DNA of 39,095 bases from an uncultured Lachnospiraceae bacterium (GCA_947629585.1 CANREH010000017.1:1-39095), one strand, 5' to 3'; shown: positions 1-8,663, counted from the first letter of the stretch. Made by a program: numbers and translations. The notes: generated by a model not told the origin, from the letters alone.

Positions 1-281
1 AAATGCCAGGAAATCGCTTCCCCCTCCCGGTCGGGGTCGGTTGCAAGGTAAACCTTATCCGCTTTCTTTACTTCCTTCCTGAGCTTGGCAAGCAGCTCTC
101 CTTTTCCCCGGATGGTGATATATTTCGGCTCATAACCATTGTCTGCGTCAAACCCAAGCTGGCTCTTCGGCAGATCCCGCACATGGCCGTTCGACGCCAA
201 CACCTCGTAATTACTGCCCAAAAACTTTTTTATTGTCTTTGCCTTTGACGGTGACTCTACTATCACCAGATTCTTTGCCAT
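1..281 (-). CDS. topA: DNA topoisomerase I, N-terminal fragment (runs off window)
   Basis: Type IA topoisomerase that relaxes negatively supercoiled DNA. Only the first 93 codons are inside the window; the 3' part lies to the left. The TOPRIM domain is clear: the N-terminal [12 protein letters not shown] stretch carries catalytic Glu9, and [10 protein letters not shown] supplies the metal-binding acidic residues Asp82, Asp84 and Glu86. The ATG at 281 is preceded by a GGAG at about 290-293. It is the third gene of comM-dprA-topA, starting 39 bp after dprA ends, and this order is common in Firmicutes. Confident from the TOPRIM motif despite truncation by the window edge. Confidence 0.96.
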   Translation of the reverse strand, partial: MAKNLVIVESPSKAKTIKKFLGSNYEVLASNGHVRDLPKSQLGFDADNGYEPKYITIRGKGELLAKLRKEVKKADKVYLATDPDREGEAISWH

Positions 282-320
282 ATCAAAAACTCCATTCCGT
301 GCATAATATTTCGTAAGCAT

Positions 321-1409
321 TCACGGTTCTTTTGGCAGGATTTTATGAAAATACTGTCCCGTCTGTCCTACAATTCCCTTTTCTGACAGCCTGAGCAGTA
401 TCTCCATCAAATCTCCGGTCCCCATGCCGGTCTCCTGCACAAGCCTGTTGAAATGCTTCTCTTCTAAACCTAAATTAGCATACACCATTTCTTCCTGCGT
501 TTCAAGTAGAAGATCTTTTTTTCCATTTCTTTTCTTTGGGGAAATCTGATAAAACTCCAGAATATCTTCCGGCTTATCTGCTAAGACCGCTCCCTGTTTG
601 ATTAGCTGGTTCGTGCCGAGGCTCAGCGGATCGCCTGCCCTCCCGGGAAGCGCAAAGACGTCCCTTCCCTGCTCTAAGGCAAAGTCCGCCGTAATCAAAG
701 AGCCGCTTTTCCCTCTCGCCTCAACGACAAAAACACCGTTTGACAGGCCGCTGATCACGCGGTTCCTGGGTGGGAAATTCCATCGGTACGGCGGCATTCC
801 GAACGGATATTCCGTCAAAATTCCTCCTTCCTCCAGAATTTCCCGATACATCCTGTCATGCTCCGGCGGGTACACCACATCAATCCCGCAGCCGAGGACG
901 GCATACGTCTTCCCCTTTGCATACAAAGCCCCTCCGTGGGAAAACCCGTCGATTCCCCTTGCAAGGCCGCTGACAATCTGTACCTCACTCTTTGCGAGTT
1001 CTCTTGCAAAAAAATAGGCCATTTCCTTTCCATAATTACTGCACGCCCTTGCGCCTACCATAGCGATAGTGACCGTTTCCGTAGAGGGCAGCCTTCCTTT
1101 ATAAAAAATCCCAAAAGGCGGATCGGCAATCTCGGATAAAAGATAAGGGTATTCCCGCTCTCCGGGAATGCAGAAAAAAGCCCCCGCTTCCTTCCTCCGC
1201 TTTTCCGCCTGCATCACAGCCCCTTCCTCCTGCATGGAACACAAAAAATCCGTTTCTTCCTCCGTCAATATCCGTAACTGCGCTAATTCCTTCCTCCCCG
1301 CCTTAAAAATCCGTTCTGCTTTCTGAAAATATCCCATCAGCTTCTTTTTTTTGGAAAGCTGTATTTTGTGCAGGCTGCAGAACCATAACCGATACTCTTT
1401 TTCTTCCAT
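321..1409 (-). CDS. dprA: DNA-processing protein DprA (ssDNA-binding RecA loader)
   Basis: DprA binds incoming single-stranded DNA in natural transformation and loads RecA. The Rossmann-like core is visible, with GARACSNYG, VSGLARGIDGFSHGGAL, the NFPPRNRVISGLS segment and a PGRAGDPLSLGTNQLI segment. The C-terminal 60 or so residues look like the winged-helix DML1-type tail. The start at 1409 was chosen because GGGAGG sits 5 nt upstream at 1415-1420; an in-frame upstream ATG at 1436 would overlap comM and has no comparable site. The product is 362 residues, normal for the family. It lies 14 bp downstream of comM and is co-transcribed with it and topA. Presence of dprA and comM does not by itself prove competence. 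Confidence 0.95.
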   Translation of the reverse strand: MEEKEYRLWFCSLHKIQLSKKKKLMGYFQKAERIFKAGRKELAQLRILTEEETDFLCSMQEEGAVMQAEKRRKEAGAFFCIPGEREYPYLLSEIADPPFGIFYKGRLPSTETVTIAMVGARACSNYGKEMAYFFARELAKSEVQIVSGLARGIDGFSHGGALYAKGKTYAVLGCGIDVVYPPEHDRMYREILEEGGILTEYPFGMPPYRWNFPPRNRVISGLSNGVFVVEARGKSGSLITADFALEQGRDVFALPGRAGDPLSLGTNQLIKQGAVLADKPEDILEFYQISPKKRNGKKDLLLETQEEMVYANLGLEEKHFNRLVQETGMGTGDLMEILLRLSEKGIVGQTGQYFHKILPKEP

Positions 1410-1423
1410 GAAAGCCTCCCTTT

Positions 1424-2950
1424 CTATTGATTCCAAAATTTATGATCCAGGCTTCTGTAACATACCGCCTCACTTAAATGAACGGTCGTGATTTCCCCGC
1501 TGCCTTCCAGATCCGCAATGGTCCTTGCCGTTTTCACAATCTTATGATAAGCGCGCGCGCTTAACGACAACTGCCTGAAAATTTTCTCAAGATAATTCTG
1601 TTCCTTCTCCCCCAGGCAGATATACCGATCCATCATCTGCGGCGTCAGCTCCCCGTTACAGTAAAACGTCTCCCCGGCGTACCGCTCCCTCTGTATCCTC
1701 CTTGCCTTCTCCACCCGCCTGCGGATAGCCGCAGAATCCTCCTCCCGCTTCCCGGAAGAGAGCTGGGAATACCGGATCGGTTCCGTTTCCACGCAAAGAT
1801 CGATCCGGTCGAGGAACGGCCGGGAAAGTTTATCCAGATATTTATGGATCTGCCTCTGCGTGCAGGTACAGACCGACCGATCCGGATAATAGCCGCAGGC
1901 GCACGGATTCATGGCCGCCGCCAGAATAAAATCCGCCGGGTACTTACAGTTTCCATTCACGCGGGAGATCATCACCTCATGCTCCTCTAGGGGCTGCCTT
2001 AACATCTCAATGGTATCTTTATGAAACTCGGTCAGCTCGTCCAAAAACAGCACCCCGTATTCCGCCAGGCTGATCTCGCCGGGTTTGGGAATCCGCCCTC
2101 CTCCCACCAGTGCCGTCGGCGTAATGGTATGGTGCGGGGCGCGGAAAGGACGTTCCTTTATCAGTCCCTCTTCCGTATCTAAAAGCCCCGCCACACTGTA
2201 AATTTTAGAGATTTCCATACGTTCACCGGATAACAGCTCCGGCAGTATTCCAGGAATCCTTTTCGCCAGCATCGTTTTCCCCGAGCCGGGCGGCCCTATC
2301 ATCAGGACATTATGCATCCCTGCCGCCGCAATCTCCATAGCCCGCTTTGCCGCCTGCTGCCCATGTACTTCGGAAAAATTAAGCCCGGGAACGCCGTTTT
2401 GTACTTCCGGTTCATAAAGCTCCCCCGATTCCCATACTCCCTGTCCATCTGCAGCTTCCAGCAGCTCCTTCAGGGAGCCGATTCCCATCACCTCCATTCC
2501 CTGCACCATCGTCCCTTCTTTTTTATTTGCTTTCGGTATAATGCAGCGTTTTATTCCATTCTTATAAGCAGAAAAAGCCATTGGCAGAATGCCATTCGTC
2601 CGGCAGAGCTCTCCGTTTAAGCTAAGCTCTCCCGCCAGAAAAGTACCTTGGAAAAATGCTTCCGGCAGATAGCCGAAAGAAATTAAAATTGCCGCCGCTA
2701 TCGGCAGATCAAATGCCGTCCCTTCCTTCCTGATATCCGCAGGAGAAAGGTTAATCGTAATACGCTTTGCCGGAAGGCGCAGCCCGAGATTCTTAATCGC
2801 GGTCCATACCCTGTCCCGCGCTTCCCTTACCTGGGCGCCCAATGTGCCTACCATCGTGATCTGCGGAAGCCCGTCGCTGACATCCGCTTCCACACAGACC
2901 GGGCAGCCTTCCACTCCAAGCAGCGCTATCGTATATAATTTGCTGAACAT
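1424..2950 (-). CDS. comM: YifB/ComM family Mg-chelatase-like AAA+ ATPase
   Basis: ComM is a hexameric AAA+ helicase that promotes branch migration during integration of transforming DNA. From the N-terminus there is a Lon-protease-like S5 fold (LYTIALLGVEG onward), then an AAA+ core with Walker A GPPGSGKT, Walker B GVLFLDELTEF and an arginine-rich sensor region, and a zinc-like CACGYY...CTC segment typical of the family, then a C-terminal helical lid. The ATG at 2950 is preceded by AAAGGAG with 5-nt spacing; a start 13 codons upstream lacks a site. 508 residues, as expected. First gene of the leftward operon with dprA and topA, transcribed from the promoter at 3007-3035. Confidence 0.94.
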   Translation of the reverse strand: MFSKLYTIALLGVEGCPVCVEADVSDGLPQITMVGTLGAQVREARDRVWTAIKNLGLRLPAKRITINLSPADIRKEGTAFDLPIAAAILISFGYLPEAFFQGTFLAGELSLNGELCRTNGILPMAFSAYKNGIKRCIIPKANKKEGTMVQGMEVMGIGSLKELLEAADGQGVWESGELYEPEVQNGVPGLNFSEVHGQQAAKRAMEIAAAGMHNVLMIGPPGSGKTMLAKRIPGILPELLSGERMEISKIYSVAGLLDTEEGLIKERPFRAPHHTITPTALVGGGRIPKPGEISLAEYGVLFLDELTEFHKDTIEMLRQPLEEHEVMISRVNGNCKYPADFILAAAMNPCACGYYPDRSVCTCTQRQIHKYLDKLSRPFLDRIDLCVETEPIRYSQLSSGKREEDSAAIRRRVEKARRIQRERYAGETFYCNGELTPQMMDRYICLGEKEQNYLEKIFRQLSLSARAYHKIVKTARTIADLEGSGEITTVHLSEAVCYRSLDHKFWNQ

Positions 2951-3006
2951 ACTGCTCCTTTCCAAGAGCAGCCAAAACCCTTTATCCATCTTAAAATCCG
3001 CTGTTC

Positions 3007-3035
3007 ATCTTAGCATACCTGCTGTTAAAATACAA
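3007..3035 (-). promoter_or_regulatory. Probable sigma-A promoter of comM-dprA-topA
   Basis: Read on the minus strand, TTGTAT (3030-3035), a 17-nt spacer, then TAAGAT (3007-3012) with an upstream TG giving an extended -10. It is 57 bp in front of the comM start. The call rests on match and position only. Confidence 0.5.
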
Positions 3036-3051
3036 GATGGTTTTGAATAAA

Positions 3052-3134
3052 ACTGCAATTAGTCTTTCGGATTCTAAAAAAAACGCCTAACCGCGTGGCT
3101 GTTTAGAAGCGATATTCAAAAGACTAATTGCAGT
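3052..3134. repeat. Long inverted repeat, 16-bp perfect arms
   Basis: The 16-mer ACTGCAATTAGTCTTT at 3052-3067 is repeated as its exact reverse complement at 3119-3134. Inside the loop a second pair, TTCTAAA (3072-3078) and TTTAGAA (3102-3108), is also complementary, so either strand can fold into a long two-stage hairpin. It lies between the divergent comM and sigG promoters, outside both coding regions. It could be a small non-autonomous element remnant, a terminator-like insulator or a regulatory hairpin; the sequence does not decide which. Confidence 0.75.
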
Positions 3135-3163
3135 GAATAAAATCCAAAATCCTGTCCATACTA
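3134..3163 (+). promoter_or_regulatory. Sigma-G-like promoter in front of sigG
   Basis: TGAATA (3134-3139), a 17-nt spacer and CATACTA (3157-3163) match the forespore sigma-G consensus known from Bacillus. The gene downstream encodes sigma-G, so the fit implies autoregulation. The first base of the -35 is the last base of the inverted repeat's right arm. The 5' untranslated region would be about 80 nt. Confidence 0.6.
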
Positions 3164-3251
3164 GATACGTAAACAGTTCAACCAGTTTGCGCAGAAGAAA
3201 CCCCGCAGGATTACATAAAAAACGCGATTCTTTCGCAGAAATGAGGGGCCT

Positions 3252-4031
3252 ATGTCTTTATATAAAGTAGAAATCTGCGGCGTCAATACTGCCAAGCTTC
3301 CGCTGTTAAGCAATGAGGAAAAAGAACAGTTATTCTCTGAAATCAAGGCCGGCAATAATGAAGCCAGGGAACGCTATATCCAGGGGAACCTGCGCCTTGT
3401 CTTAAGCATTATCCAGCGTTTCAGCGGAGGGAATGAAAATGTGGACGACTTATTCCAGATTGGCTGTATCGGGCTGATGAAAGCTATCGACCATTTTGAT
3501 ACAGAGCTTGGGGTAAAATTCAGCACTTATGCCGTCCCGATGATTATCGGGGAAATCCGCCGTTACCTGCGCGACAACAACAGCATCCGCGTCAGCCGCT
3601 CCCTGCGCGACATTGCATATAAAGCCATCTATGCCAAAGAAAACTATGTCAAAAAAAATGATAAAGAACCGACCTTAGAAGAACTTTCCGAACTGACCGG
3701 CATTGCCGCCAACGATATTTTATTTGCCCTCGACGCCATCCAAAGCCCGGTCTCCTTATATGAGCCGGTCTATACGGAGGGCGGCGACAGCCTTTATATC
3801 ATGGATCAGATCAGCGACAGAAAAAATAAAGAAGAAAACTGGGTGGAAGAAATCTCCTTAAGCGAGGCATTAAAGCGCCTTCCTGACCGGGAACGCAATA
3901 TTATCCGCCTCCGCTTTTACGAGGGCAGGACACAGATGGAGGTAGCCGAAGAAATCCATATCTCCCAGGCACAGGTATCCCGCCTGGAAAAATCAGCTTT
4001 AAGATCTATGAAAAATTACCTTTCCTGCTAG
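3252..4031 (+). CDS. sigG: RNA polymerase sporulation sigma factor SigG
   Basis: Late forespore-specific sigma-70-family factor. The N-terminal sequence MSLYKVEICGVNTAKLP is the hallmark of SigG and carries its gin/CsfB-type regulatory segment. Region 2 (GNLRLVLSIIQRFSG, DDLFQIGCIGLMKAIDHFD, STYAVPMIIGEIRRYLRDN), region 3 and region 4 (LPDRERNIIRLRFYEGRTQMEVAEEIHISQAQVSRLEKSA, quoted here only by its ends in meaning) are complete. 259 residues, normal length. An AGGGG at 3244-3248 precedes the ATG. It is a single gene convergent with the PHP gene; the two stop codons overlap in the palindrome GCTAGC at 4027-4032. A sigma-G-like promoter lies upstream. In Bacillus sigG follows sigE; here it does not. 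Confidence 0.95.
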   Translation: MSLYKVEICGVNTAKLPLLSNEEKEQLFSEIKAGNNEARERYIQGNLRLVLSIIQRFSGGNENVDDLFQIGCIGLMKAIDHFDTELGVKFSTYAVPMIIGEIRRYLRDNNSIRVSRSLRDIAYKAIYAKENYVKKNDKEPTLEELSELTGIAANDILFALDAIQSPVSLYEPVYTEGGDSLYIMDQISDRKNKEENWVEEISLSEALKRLPDRERNIIRLRFYEGRTQMEVAEEIHISQAQVSRLEKSALRSMKNYLSC

Positions 4032-4789
4032 CTGCCTATTTTCATGGCTTCCAAAAGCTTCAAATGAAACTCCCTGACGATTTTCATGCCGTAATCCTCC
4101 AGTTCCTTCCTCGCCAGCACCTCCGGATAATGCGCGTCACACCCGAAAATCACAGGGTTTCCGACCTCCGACACTATCTGGAAAAAACGCGCACACGGAT
4201 AATTCCGCCTTTCCAGATAGCCCGTAAAATTAATTTCCAAAGGAATTCCACAGCGTTTCGCGCCTTCACAAAGCCGCTTCATGTGTTTTCTGTAAATATG
4301 CTCAGGCCCAATATAATTTACCAGATCCGGATGCGCCATATAAAGGAATTTTCCGGTAGAAAGCCCCTCCAGGGATAAATCCACATAACGCTGTAACTCC
4401 CCTTCTGACCGCACGGCGCTGCCTGTATAAAGTCCCATCGGCTCCGGCTCCAAAAAATGCTGCCCTAAAAGAAGGTAATCATACGGATATTCCGACAGCT
4501 CTTCCAGTAATCCGTCAAACAGTTCCGGAAAATACTCCGCCTCAAACCCGATATAGATCTTAATATCTTTTTTATATTCTTCCCGCAGCACTGACAGAAC
4601 AGAAATATACTCTGGCAGTTCCTCCATCGCCATGCGGATTCTCGACTGGAATCCCGGGAAGCGGTAAGGGACATGATCCGAAAAGCCAAGCTCCTCCATT
4701 CCTGCCTCGATCGCTTTTTCAATATATTCCCTCTCCGTGCCAACCGCATGATGGCAGCGCATGGTATGGGTATGGTAATTTGCCTTCAC
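4028..4789 (-). CDS. PHP-domain histidinol-phosphatase-like phosphoesterase
   Basis: Metal-dependent phosphoesterase of the PHP superfamily, closest in motif pattern to HisK-type histidinol phosphatases. Metal ligands are visible in order: NYHTHT near the N-terminus, GFSDHVP, GFEAEYFP, LLGQHF, MAHPDL and CDAHYPE near the C-terminus. 253 residues. The GTG at 4789 was chosen because AAAGGAG (about 4798-4803) lies 7 to 8 nt upstream; an in-frame TTG nine codons earlier has no site. It begins 39 bp after the MATE gene and is probably co-transcribed with it. No other his genes are here, so the true substrate could differ. Confidence 0.85.
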   Translation of the reverse strand: MKANYHTHTMRCHHAVGTEREYIEKAIEAGMEELGFSDHVPYRFPGFQSRIRMAMEELPEYISVLSVLREEYKKDIKIYIGFEAEYFPELFDGLLEELSEYPYDYLLLGQHFLEPEPMGLYTGSAVRSEGELQRYVDLSLEGLSTGKFLYMAHPDLVNYIGPEHIYRKHMKRLCEGAKRCGIPLEINFTGYLERRNYPCARFFQIVSEVGNPVIFGCDAHYPEVLARKELEDYGMKIVREFHLKLLEAMKIGS

Positions 4790-4828
4790 GCCCGGTCTCC
4801 TTTCTGTATTTATCAAATGCCTGTCGAA

Positions 4829-6160
4829 TCAATTCTCTTTCCCTCTCAGCACGGGATTCCTCCTCATCTGAATTAACAGAGGGATCACCATCAGCACCCA
4901 GCTAATCGGCTCCGCAAGGATAATCGCCCAGTAAGCAAGCTTCGGCGCTAACAGCGCCGCAACCCCTACCTTTGCCAAAAGCTCAATCCCGCTGGAAACA
5001 ATCGGCGTTACGCTGTCCCCAATCCCCTGCATGGCATTCCTGACAATAATAATCACCGCCGTCACAAAATAAAGGAGCGTGTCCACCCGCAGATACAGCG
5101 ATGCCGTATCAATAATCTCTTTCTCCTGCGTCCCCGTCACTAACTGCACCAGAAACGGGACAATCGTATAGGTAATCAGAATCACAATGCCGCACCAGGC
5201 AAACGCCAGGCACAGCCCTCCGCGGATTCCCTGCCTGATCCGGTCAAGCTTCCCTGCGCCGAGATTCTGCCCACAGTAGGTCGCCATAGCTGTCGCAAGC
5301 ACCGTAAACGGAAGCATGAAAAAATCCGACAGCTTCCTTGCCGCCGTATGCGCCACAATAATATTGTCCCCGAATGTATTGATCTGCGTCTGGAGTGCAA
5401 CAGAGCCTACATTGATAAAGCAGATCATCAGCCCCATTGAAAAGCCGATGGAATACATTTCTTTTATAACAGGAACCGTCAGCTTAAAATCCTTCCTGTG
5501 AAGCCGCAGGATCGGGTAACGCACCCACATATACAGGAAGCACAGCACAAAGGAAATGACCTGGGAAATCACTGTCGCATATGCCGCGCCCTTCACACCC
5601 GCATGAAACGAAAGAATCAGCAGCAGATCCAGAACAATATTTAAAAATGTCGAGCCAATCAGGAAACAAAGCGGCGTTATGGTATCCCCAATCGACCGCA
5701 GAATGCCGGAAGCCACATTATAAAGCATGGCCGCTGTCATCCCCAGCAGGATAATCCGGAAATAATCCTCGGCGTCTTTCATCAGGTTATCCGGCGTATT
5801 TAAAAAGCGAAGAATATCTTTCAAAAAAAACACGCTGAAAAAGGTCAGAAGCAGCGACGTAAAAATTCCCAGGATTAACGTAGAAGCAACTGCATTCCTA
5901 AGTGCATCTTCCTTCTTTGCACCGAACCGCCTCGCCACAATAATCGCAAATCCGCTTGTCATCCCCAGCAGAAAACCGATAATCATGGAATTCAGGGAAT
6001 TTGTCGAGCCAACGGAAGCCAATGCCTGATCCCCCAGACAGGAGCCGATAATACGGGTATCTGCAAGATTATAAAACAACTGGAAAATATTCCCAAGACC
6101 AATCGGGATCGCAAACTGCAGAATCAGCAGCAGCGGATTGCCTTTCGTTAAATCTTTCAT
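4829..6160 (-). CDS. MATE family multidrug/sodium efflux transporter
   Basis: Inner-membrane cation-coupled exporter with two homologous halves and about 12 membrane helices over 443 residues. The N-terminal MatE repeat is recognisable (LLILQFAIPIGLGNIFQLFYN, then LADTRIIGSCLGDQALASVG and FAIIVARRFGAKKEDA), and the second half repeats the pattern (FGDNIIVAHTAARK, YCGQNLGAGKLDRIRQGI). AAAGGAG is 7 nt upstream of the ATG. A strong promoter lies at 6219-6247. Substrate cannot be read from the sequence. The PHP gene follows 39 bp downstream. Confidence 0.93.
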   Translation of the reverse strand: MKDLTKGNPLLLILQFAIPIGLGNIFQLFYNLADTRIIGSCLGDQALASVGSTNSLNSMIIGFLLGMTSGFAIIVARRFGAKKEDALRNAVASTLILGIFTSLLLTFFSVFFLKDILRFLNTPDNLMKDAEDYFRIILLGMTAAMLYNVASGILRSIGDTITPLCFLIGSTFLNIVLDLLLILSFHAGVKGAAYATVISQVISFVLCFLYMWVRYPILRLHRKDFKLTVPVIKEMYSIGFSMGLMICFINVGSVALQTQINTFGDNIIVAHTAARKLSDFFMLPFTVLATAMATYCGQNLGAGKLDRIRQGIRGGLCLAFAWCGIVILITYTIVPFLVQLVTGTQEKEIIDTASLYLRVDTLLYFVTAVIIIVRNAMQGIGDSVTPIVSSGIELLAKVGVAALLAPKLAYWAIILAEPISWVLMVIPLLIQMRRNPVLRGKEN

Positions 6161-6218
6161 TTGGCTTCTCCTTTCCTTTATAAATTTTTTTCACTCTTTT
6201 TCTGCCCACCGTTTTCCT

Positions 6219-6247
6219 ATTATAGACAGCTTTCCTGCTAAAATCAA
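6219..6247 (-). promoter_or_regulatory. Sigma-A promoter of MATE-PHP operon
   Basis: On the minus strand: TTGATT (6242-6247), 17-nt spacer, TATAAT (6219-6224). It is 58 bp from the MATE start codon. Confidence 0.7.
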
Positions 6248-6315
6248 CCTTTTGGTATTTTTTTTCTTTCCTTTCATAAACTGATACAAATTACAGAAAT
6301 CTTTAAGAAGCCTTT

Positions 6316-6582
6316 ATGCGTATCTGCGATCTGCGTCAAAAAGAAGTCATCAATATGTGCAACTGCGAACGGCTCGGCTGTGTCGCAGATTTGGAAATCG
6401 ACTGCCAGACCGGGCAGGTGCTTTCCATTATCATTCCCGGCCCATGCAAGTTTTGCGGCATTTTCGGGCGCGACTCGGAATATGTCATCCCGTTTAGCTG
6501 CATCTGCCAGATCGGGCCCGATATCATCCTTGTAAAAATTTCTACGGAAGAAGTATTGCAAAAATGCCAGTATTTGCCTTGA
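6316..6582 (+). CDS. YlmC/YmxH family sporulation protein (PRC-barrel)
   Basis: Small 88-residue PRC-barrel protein. The N-terminal MRICDLRQKEVINMCNCERLG, quoted only up to twenty residues as MRICDLRQKEVINMCNCERL, and the IIPGPCKFCG segment are characteristic of the YlmC/YmxH group found in endospore formers; one member is linked to sporulation in Bacillus. Role is otherwise unknown. There is no good Shine-Dalgarno (only AAGAAG about 8 nt upstream), so translation may be weak or the ATG at 6316 may not be the only start. It precedes nrdR, whose -35 overlaps this gene's stop codon. Confidence 0.85.
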   Translation: MRICDLRQKEVINMCNCERLGCVADLEIDCQTGQVLSIIIPGPCKFCGIFGRDSEYVIPFSCICQIGPDIILVKISTEEVLQKCQYLP

Positions 6583-6606
6583 CACCGGCAATTCTAATCA
6601 TATAAT
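6579..6606 (+). promoter_or_regulatory. Near-perfect sigma-A promoter of nrdR
   Basis: TTGACA (6579-6584), 16-nt spacer, TATAAT (6601-6606), both hexamers perfect. The -35 overlaps the TGA stop of the ylmC-like gene (6580-6582). The expected 5' untranslated region is about 45 nt. No NrdR box was recognised. Confidence 0.8.
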
Positions 6607-6656
6607 ATGATAGCAGGGTTTTAAGGCAAAAAATACGGAAAGGAGAAACCAAGCTT

Positions 6657-7109
6657 ATGAAATGCCCATTTTGCGATGAAGACAATACCCGTGTAATCGA
6701 TTCCCGTCCGGCGGACGACAACCACGCCATCCGGCGGCGCAGGCAATGTGATAAATGTAAAAAACGCTTTACTTCCTTTGAAAAAGTAGAAACCCTCCCA
6801 CTCATGATCATCAAAAAAGACCAGTCCAGGGAAGCTTACGACCGGACAAAATTAGAAGGCGGCATTTACCGATCCCTTCATAAGCGCCCTGTGCCGACAG
6901 AAGAAATCAACGCCGCCATAGACGATATCGAAAACACCATCTTTATGCAGGCGGAAAAAGAAATCAGCAGCTCCAATATCGGTGAAATCGTCATGGAACG
7001 GCTCAAAACCCTGGACCCTGTCGCCTATGTGCGCTTCGCCTCCGTCTATCGGGAATTTAAGGACGTCGGCACCTTTATGGAAGAACTCAAAAAAATCCTG
7101 GATGCCTGA
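6657..7109 (+). CDS. nrdR: Transcriptional repressor NrdR
   Basis: ATP/dATP-sensing repressor of ribonucleotide reductase genes. The N-terminal zinc ribbon (MKCPFCDEDNTRVIDSR and RRRRQCDKCKKRFTSFE, two Cys pairs) is followed by an ATP-cone domain from about residue 48 (MIIKKDQSREAYDRTKLEGG). 150 residues, exactly the usual size. AAAGGAG lies 11 nt before the ATG, a little far. It has its own strong promoter and ends in front of a bidirectional hairpin. Its target nrd genes are not in the window. Confidence 0.96.
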   Translation: MKCPFCDEDNTRVIDSRPADDNHAIRRRRQCDKCKKRFTSFEKVETLPLMIIKKDQSREAYDRTKLEGGIYRSLHKRPVPTEEINAAIDDIENTIFMQAEKEISSSNIGEIVMERLKTLDPVAYVRFASVYREFKDVGTFMEELKKILDA

Positions 7110-7129
7110 AAAGAAAAACACGCTGCAAG

Positions 7130-7192
7130 GGCTGCCGCAATAAGGATTAAGTATACGGGATCGTATTGCTTCATTCTTATTGCGGCAGCCCC
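7130..7192. terminator. Extended hairpin between convergent nrdR and NlpC/P60 genes
   Basis: GGGCTGCCGCAATAAG (7130-7145) and its exact reverse complement (7177-7192) form a 16-bp stem; the 31-nt loop holds a second small stem ATACG/CGTAT. It lies between two converging genes and probably terminates both, although the plus-strand side has no real T-run and the minus side only a T-rich tail (GTGTTTTTCTTTTC). Confidence 0.65.
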
Positions 7193-7257
7193 TATATCAG
7201 TAACCGTTCCGCTATCAGCTTCATTTGGCTGCTTTACAGCCGTTATCGAGCCGCTTA

Positions 7258-8508
7258 TCAATCGGCTACCCTTCTGACAGAAAGGATTGTGCGGTAAGTC
7301 GCCGTCGTAATCTTGATGCCGCCCTCCGGGTACGGCTTGGAATTACTTGCGTTTACAATCTGGTTATTTCCAATATAAATACCTACATGCCCGCTGTAAC
7401 AGATAATGTCACCCGGCTGCGCCTCAGAATAGCTGACCGAACGTCCATAGCTTCTCTGCTCCGTGGAAGTTCTCGGGCAGTCCGTATAGCCAAAATGGTA
7501 ATATACCTGCTGCACAAAGCCGGAACAGTCACAGCCGTTGGTTAAGCTTGTGCCGCCCCAGACATATTTATTCCCGATAAAGTTGCAGCCGTAATCGGCA
7601 ATATCCTGCCCTTCCGCACTGCCCTTCGACGAATCCGATGTCCATACGGCTTCCGCCTGTTCCGCTTCCGCCCGCTGCTGCGCCGCTAACGCCGCCAGAC
7701 GCTCCTGCTCTGCCTTTGCCGCCGCTTCCGCTGCCAGACGCGCTAACTCCGCCTGCCGTTCCGCTTCAATCCTGCGGATCTCTTTGCGGATAATCTTATT
7801 CTGCTTTCTAATCGTCGATTTATACTTAACAGCAAGCTTCTTCGCCTTCCGAAGCTGCTGTTTATAATCCTTCAGCTTTTCCTTTTTCTTCTGCTTTAAC
7901 TTCTTTAAATCCGCCTTCTGCTCCTGGTAAGTTTCTTTAATCGCAATCAGCTCCGCCTTTTCAGACTTTGCCTCCTCCTTTAAATCAATGACTTTCTGGA
8001 GAGACGCCTTATAGTTCTCTAGAAGATTCTCGCTATAATCATAAATATCATTATAATATTCCACATTATTCAAAAGCTCGGAAATGCTTTTTGCTTTGAA
8101 AATGACATCCGTAACATCGTTATCATTTTCATACATAAACTTAACCTGCTTCATGATAGCTTCCCTCTGGTCAGCTACCTCCTGCTCTGTTTTCTCCTGC
8201 TTGACAGCAAGTTTATGTATCTGCTTTTTCTTATCTCCGATATCATCCCTTGTAATCTGGATATCCACCATGATTTCCACAAGCTCTTTATCAACGGATG
8301 CAATCTCCTTCTCCAGGCCCTTCCTTTTCTTGGTAATCTTCGCCATCAGCTTCTTCTCAACCTTCAATGCCTCCGCTGCCTGGCGCCTCTCCTTCCTTGC
8401 CTTTGAGATCTTGCTTGCATCTGCATCCATCGTCTGAATCGTGGCAAACCCCATTGCCAAAATCAGGAACAACGCAAAAAAACGTCTGAAGAACTTATAT
8501 TTATTCAT
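7258..8508 (-). CDS. Secreted coiled-coil NlpC/P60 peptidoglycan endopeptidase
   Basis: Cell-wall hydrolase of 416 residues. A signal peptide (basic FFRR then a hydrophobic LFLILAMGFATI core) precedes about 240 residues of charged, Lys/Glu-rich coiled coil, then an Ala/Glu-rich linker and a C-terminal NlpC/P60 (C40) domain. Catalytic Cys lies in CDCSGF (about Cys328) and His in SGHVGIYIG (about His374). Architecture resembles PcsB/CwlO-type hydrolases whose coiled coil mediates activation by FtsEX. AGGAGG at 8514-8519 favours the second of two adjacent ATG codons (8508, 5-nt spacing) over 8511. The gene stands alone between pheT and the convergent nrdR. Confidence 0.92.
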   Translation of the reverse strand: MNKYKFFRRFFALFLILAMGFATIQTMDADASKISKARKERRQAAEALKVEKKLMAKITKKRKGLEKEIASVDKELVEIMVDIQITRDDIGDKKKQIHKLAVKQEKTEQEVADQREAIMKQVKFMYENDNDVTDVIFKAKSISELLNNVEYYNDIYDYSENLLENYKASLQKVIDLKEEAKSEKAELIAIKETYQEQKADLKKLKQKKKEKLKDYKQQLRKAKKLAVKYKSTIRKQNKIIRKEIRRIEAERQAELARLAAEAAAKAEQERLAALAAQQRAEAEQAEAVWTSDSSKGSAEGQDIADYGCNFIGNKYVWGGTSLTNGCDCSGFVQQVYYHFGYTDCPRTSTEQRSYGRSVSYSEAQPGDIICYSGHVGIYIGNNQIVNASNSKPYPEGGIKITTATYRTILSVRRVAD

Positions 8509-8663
8509 CATAGCCTCCTAAAAATTAGTATCGTAAAATATAACATTTTTCGACATTATCAATAAGTATTTCTATGATATCACAATTCTATTATGAATTT
8601 GTGAACATTTTGTTAAATTTACATTTCAAATTTTGTAAAAGCTCCGCCTGCTCCATTTTTGTT

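Noticed and set aside
6274-6591. Minus-strand ORF of 105 codons opposite the ylmC-like gene
   Set aside because: Shadow frame of a conserved sporulation gene; no ribosome site.
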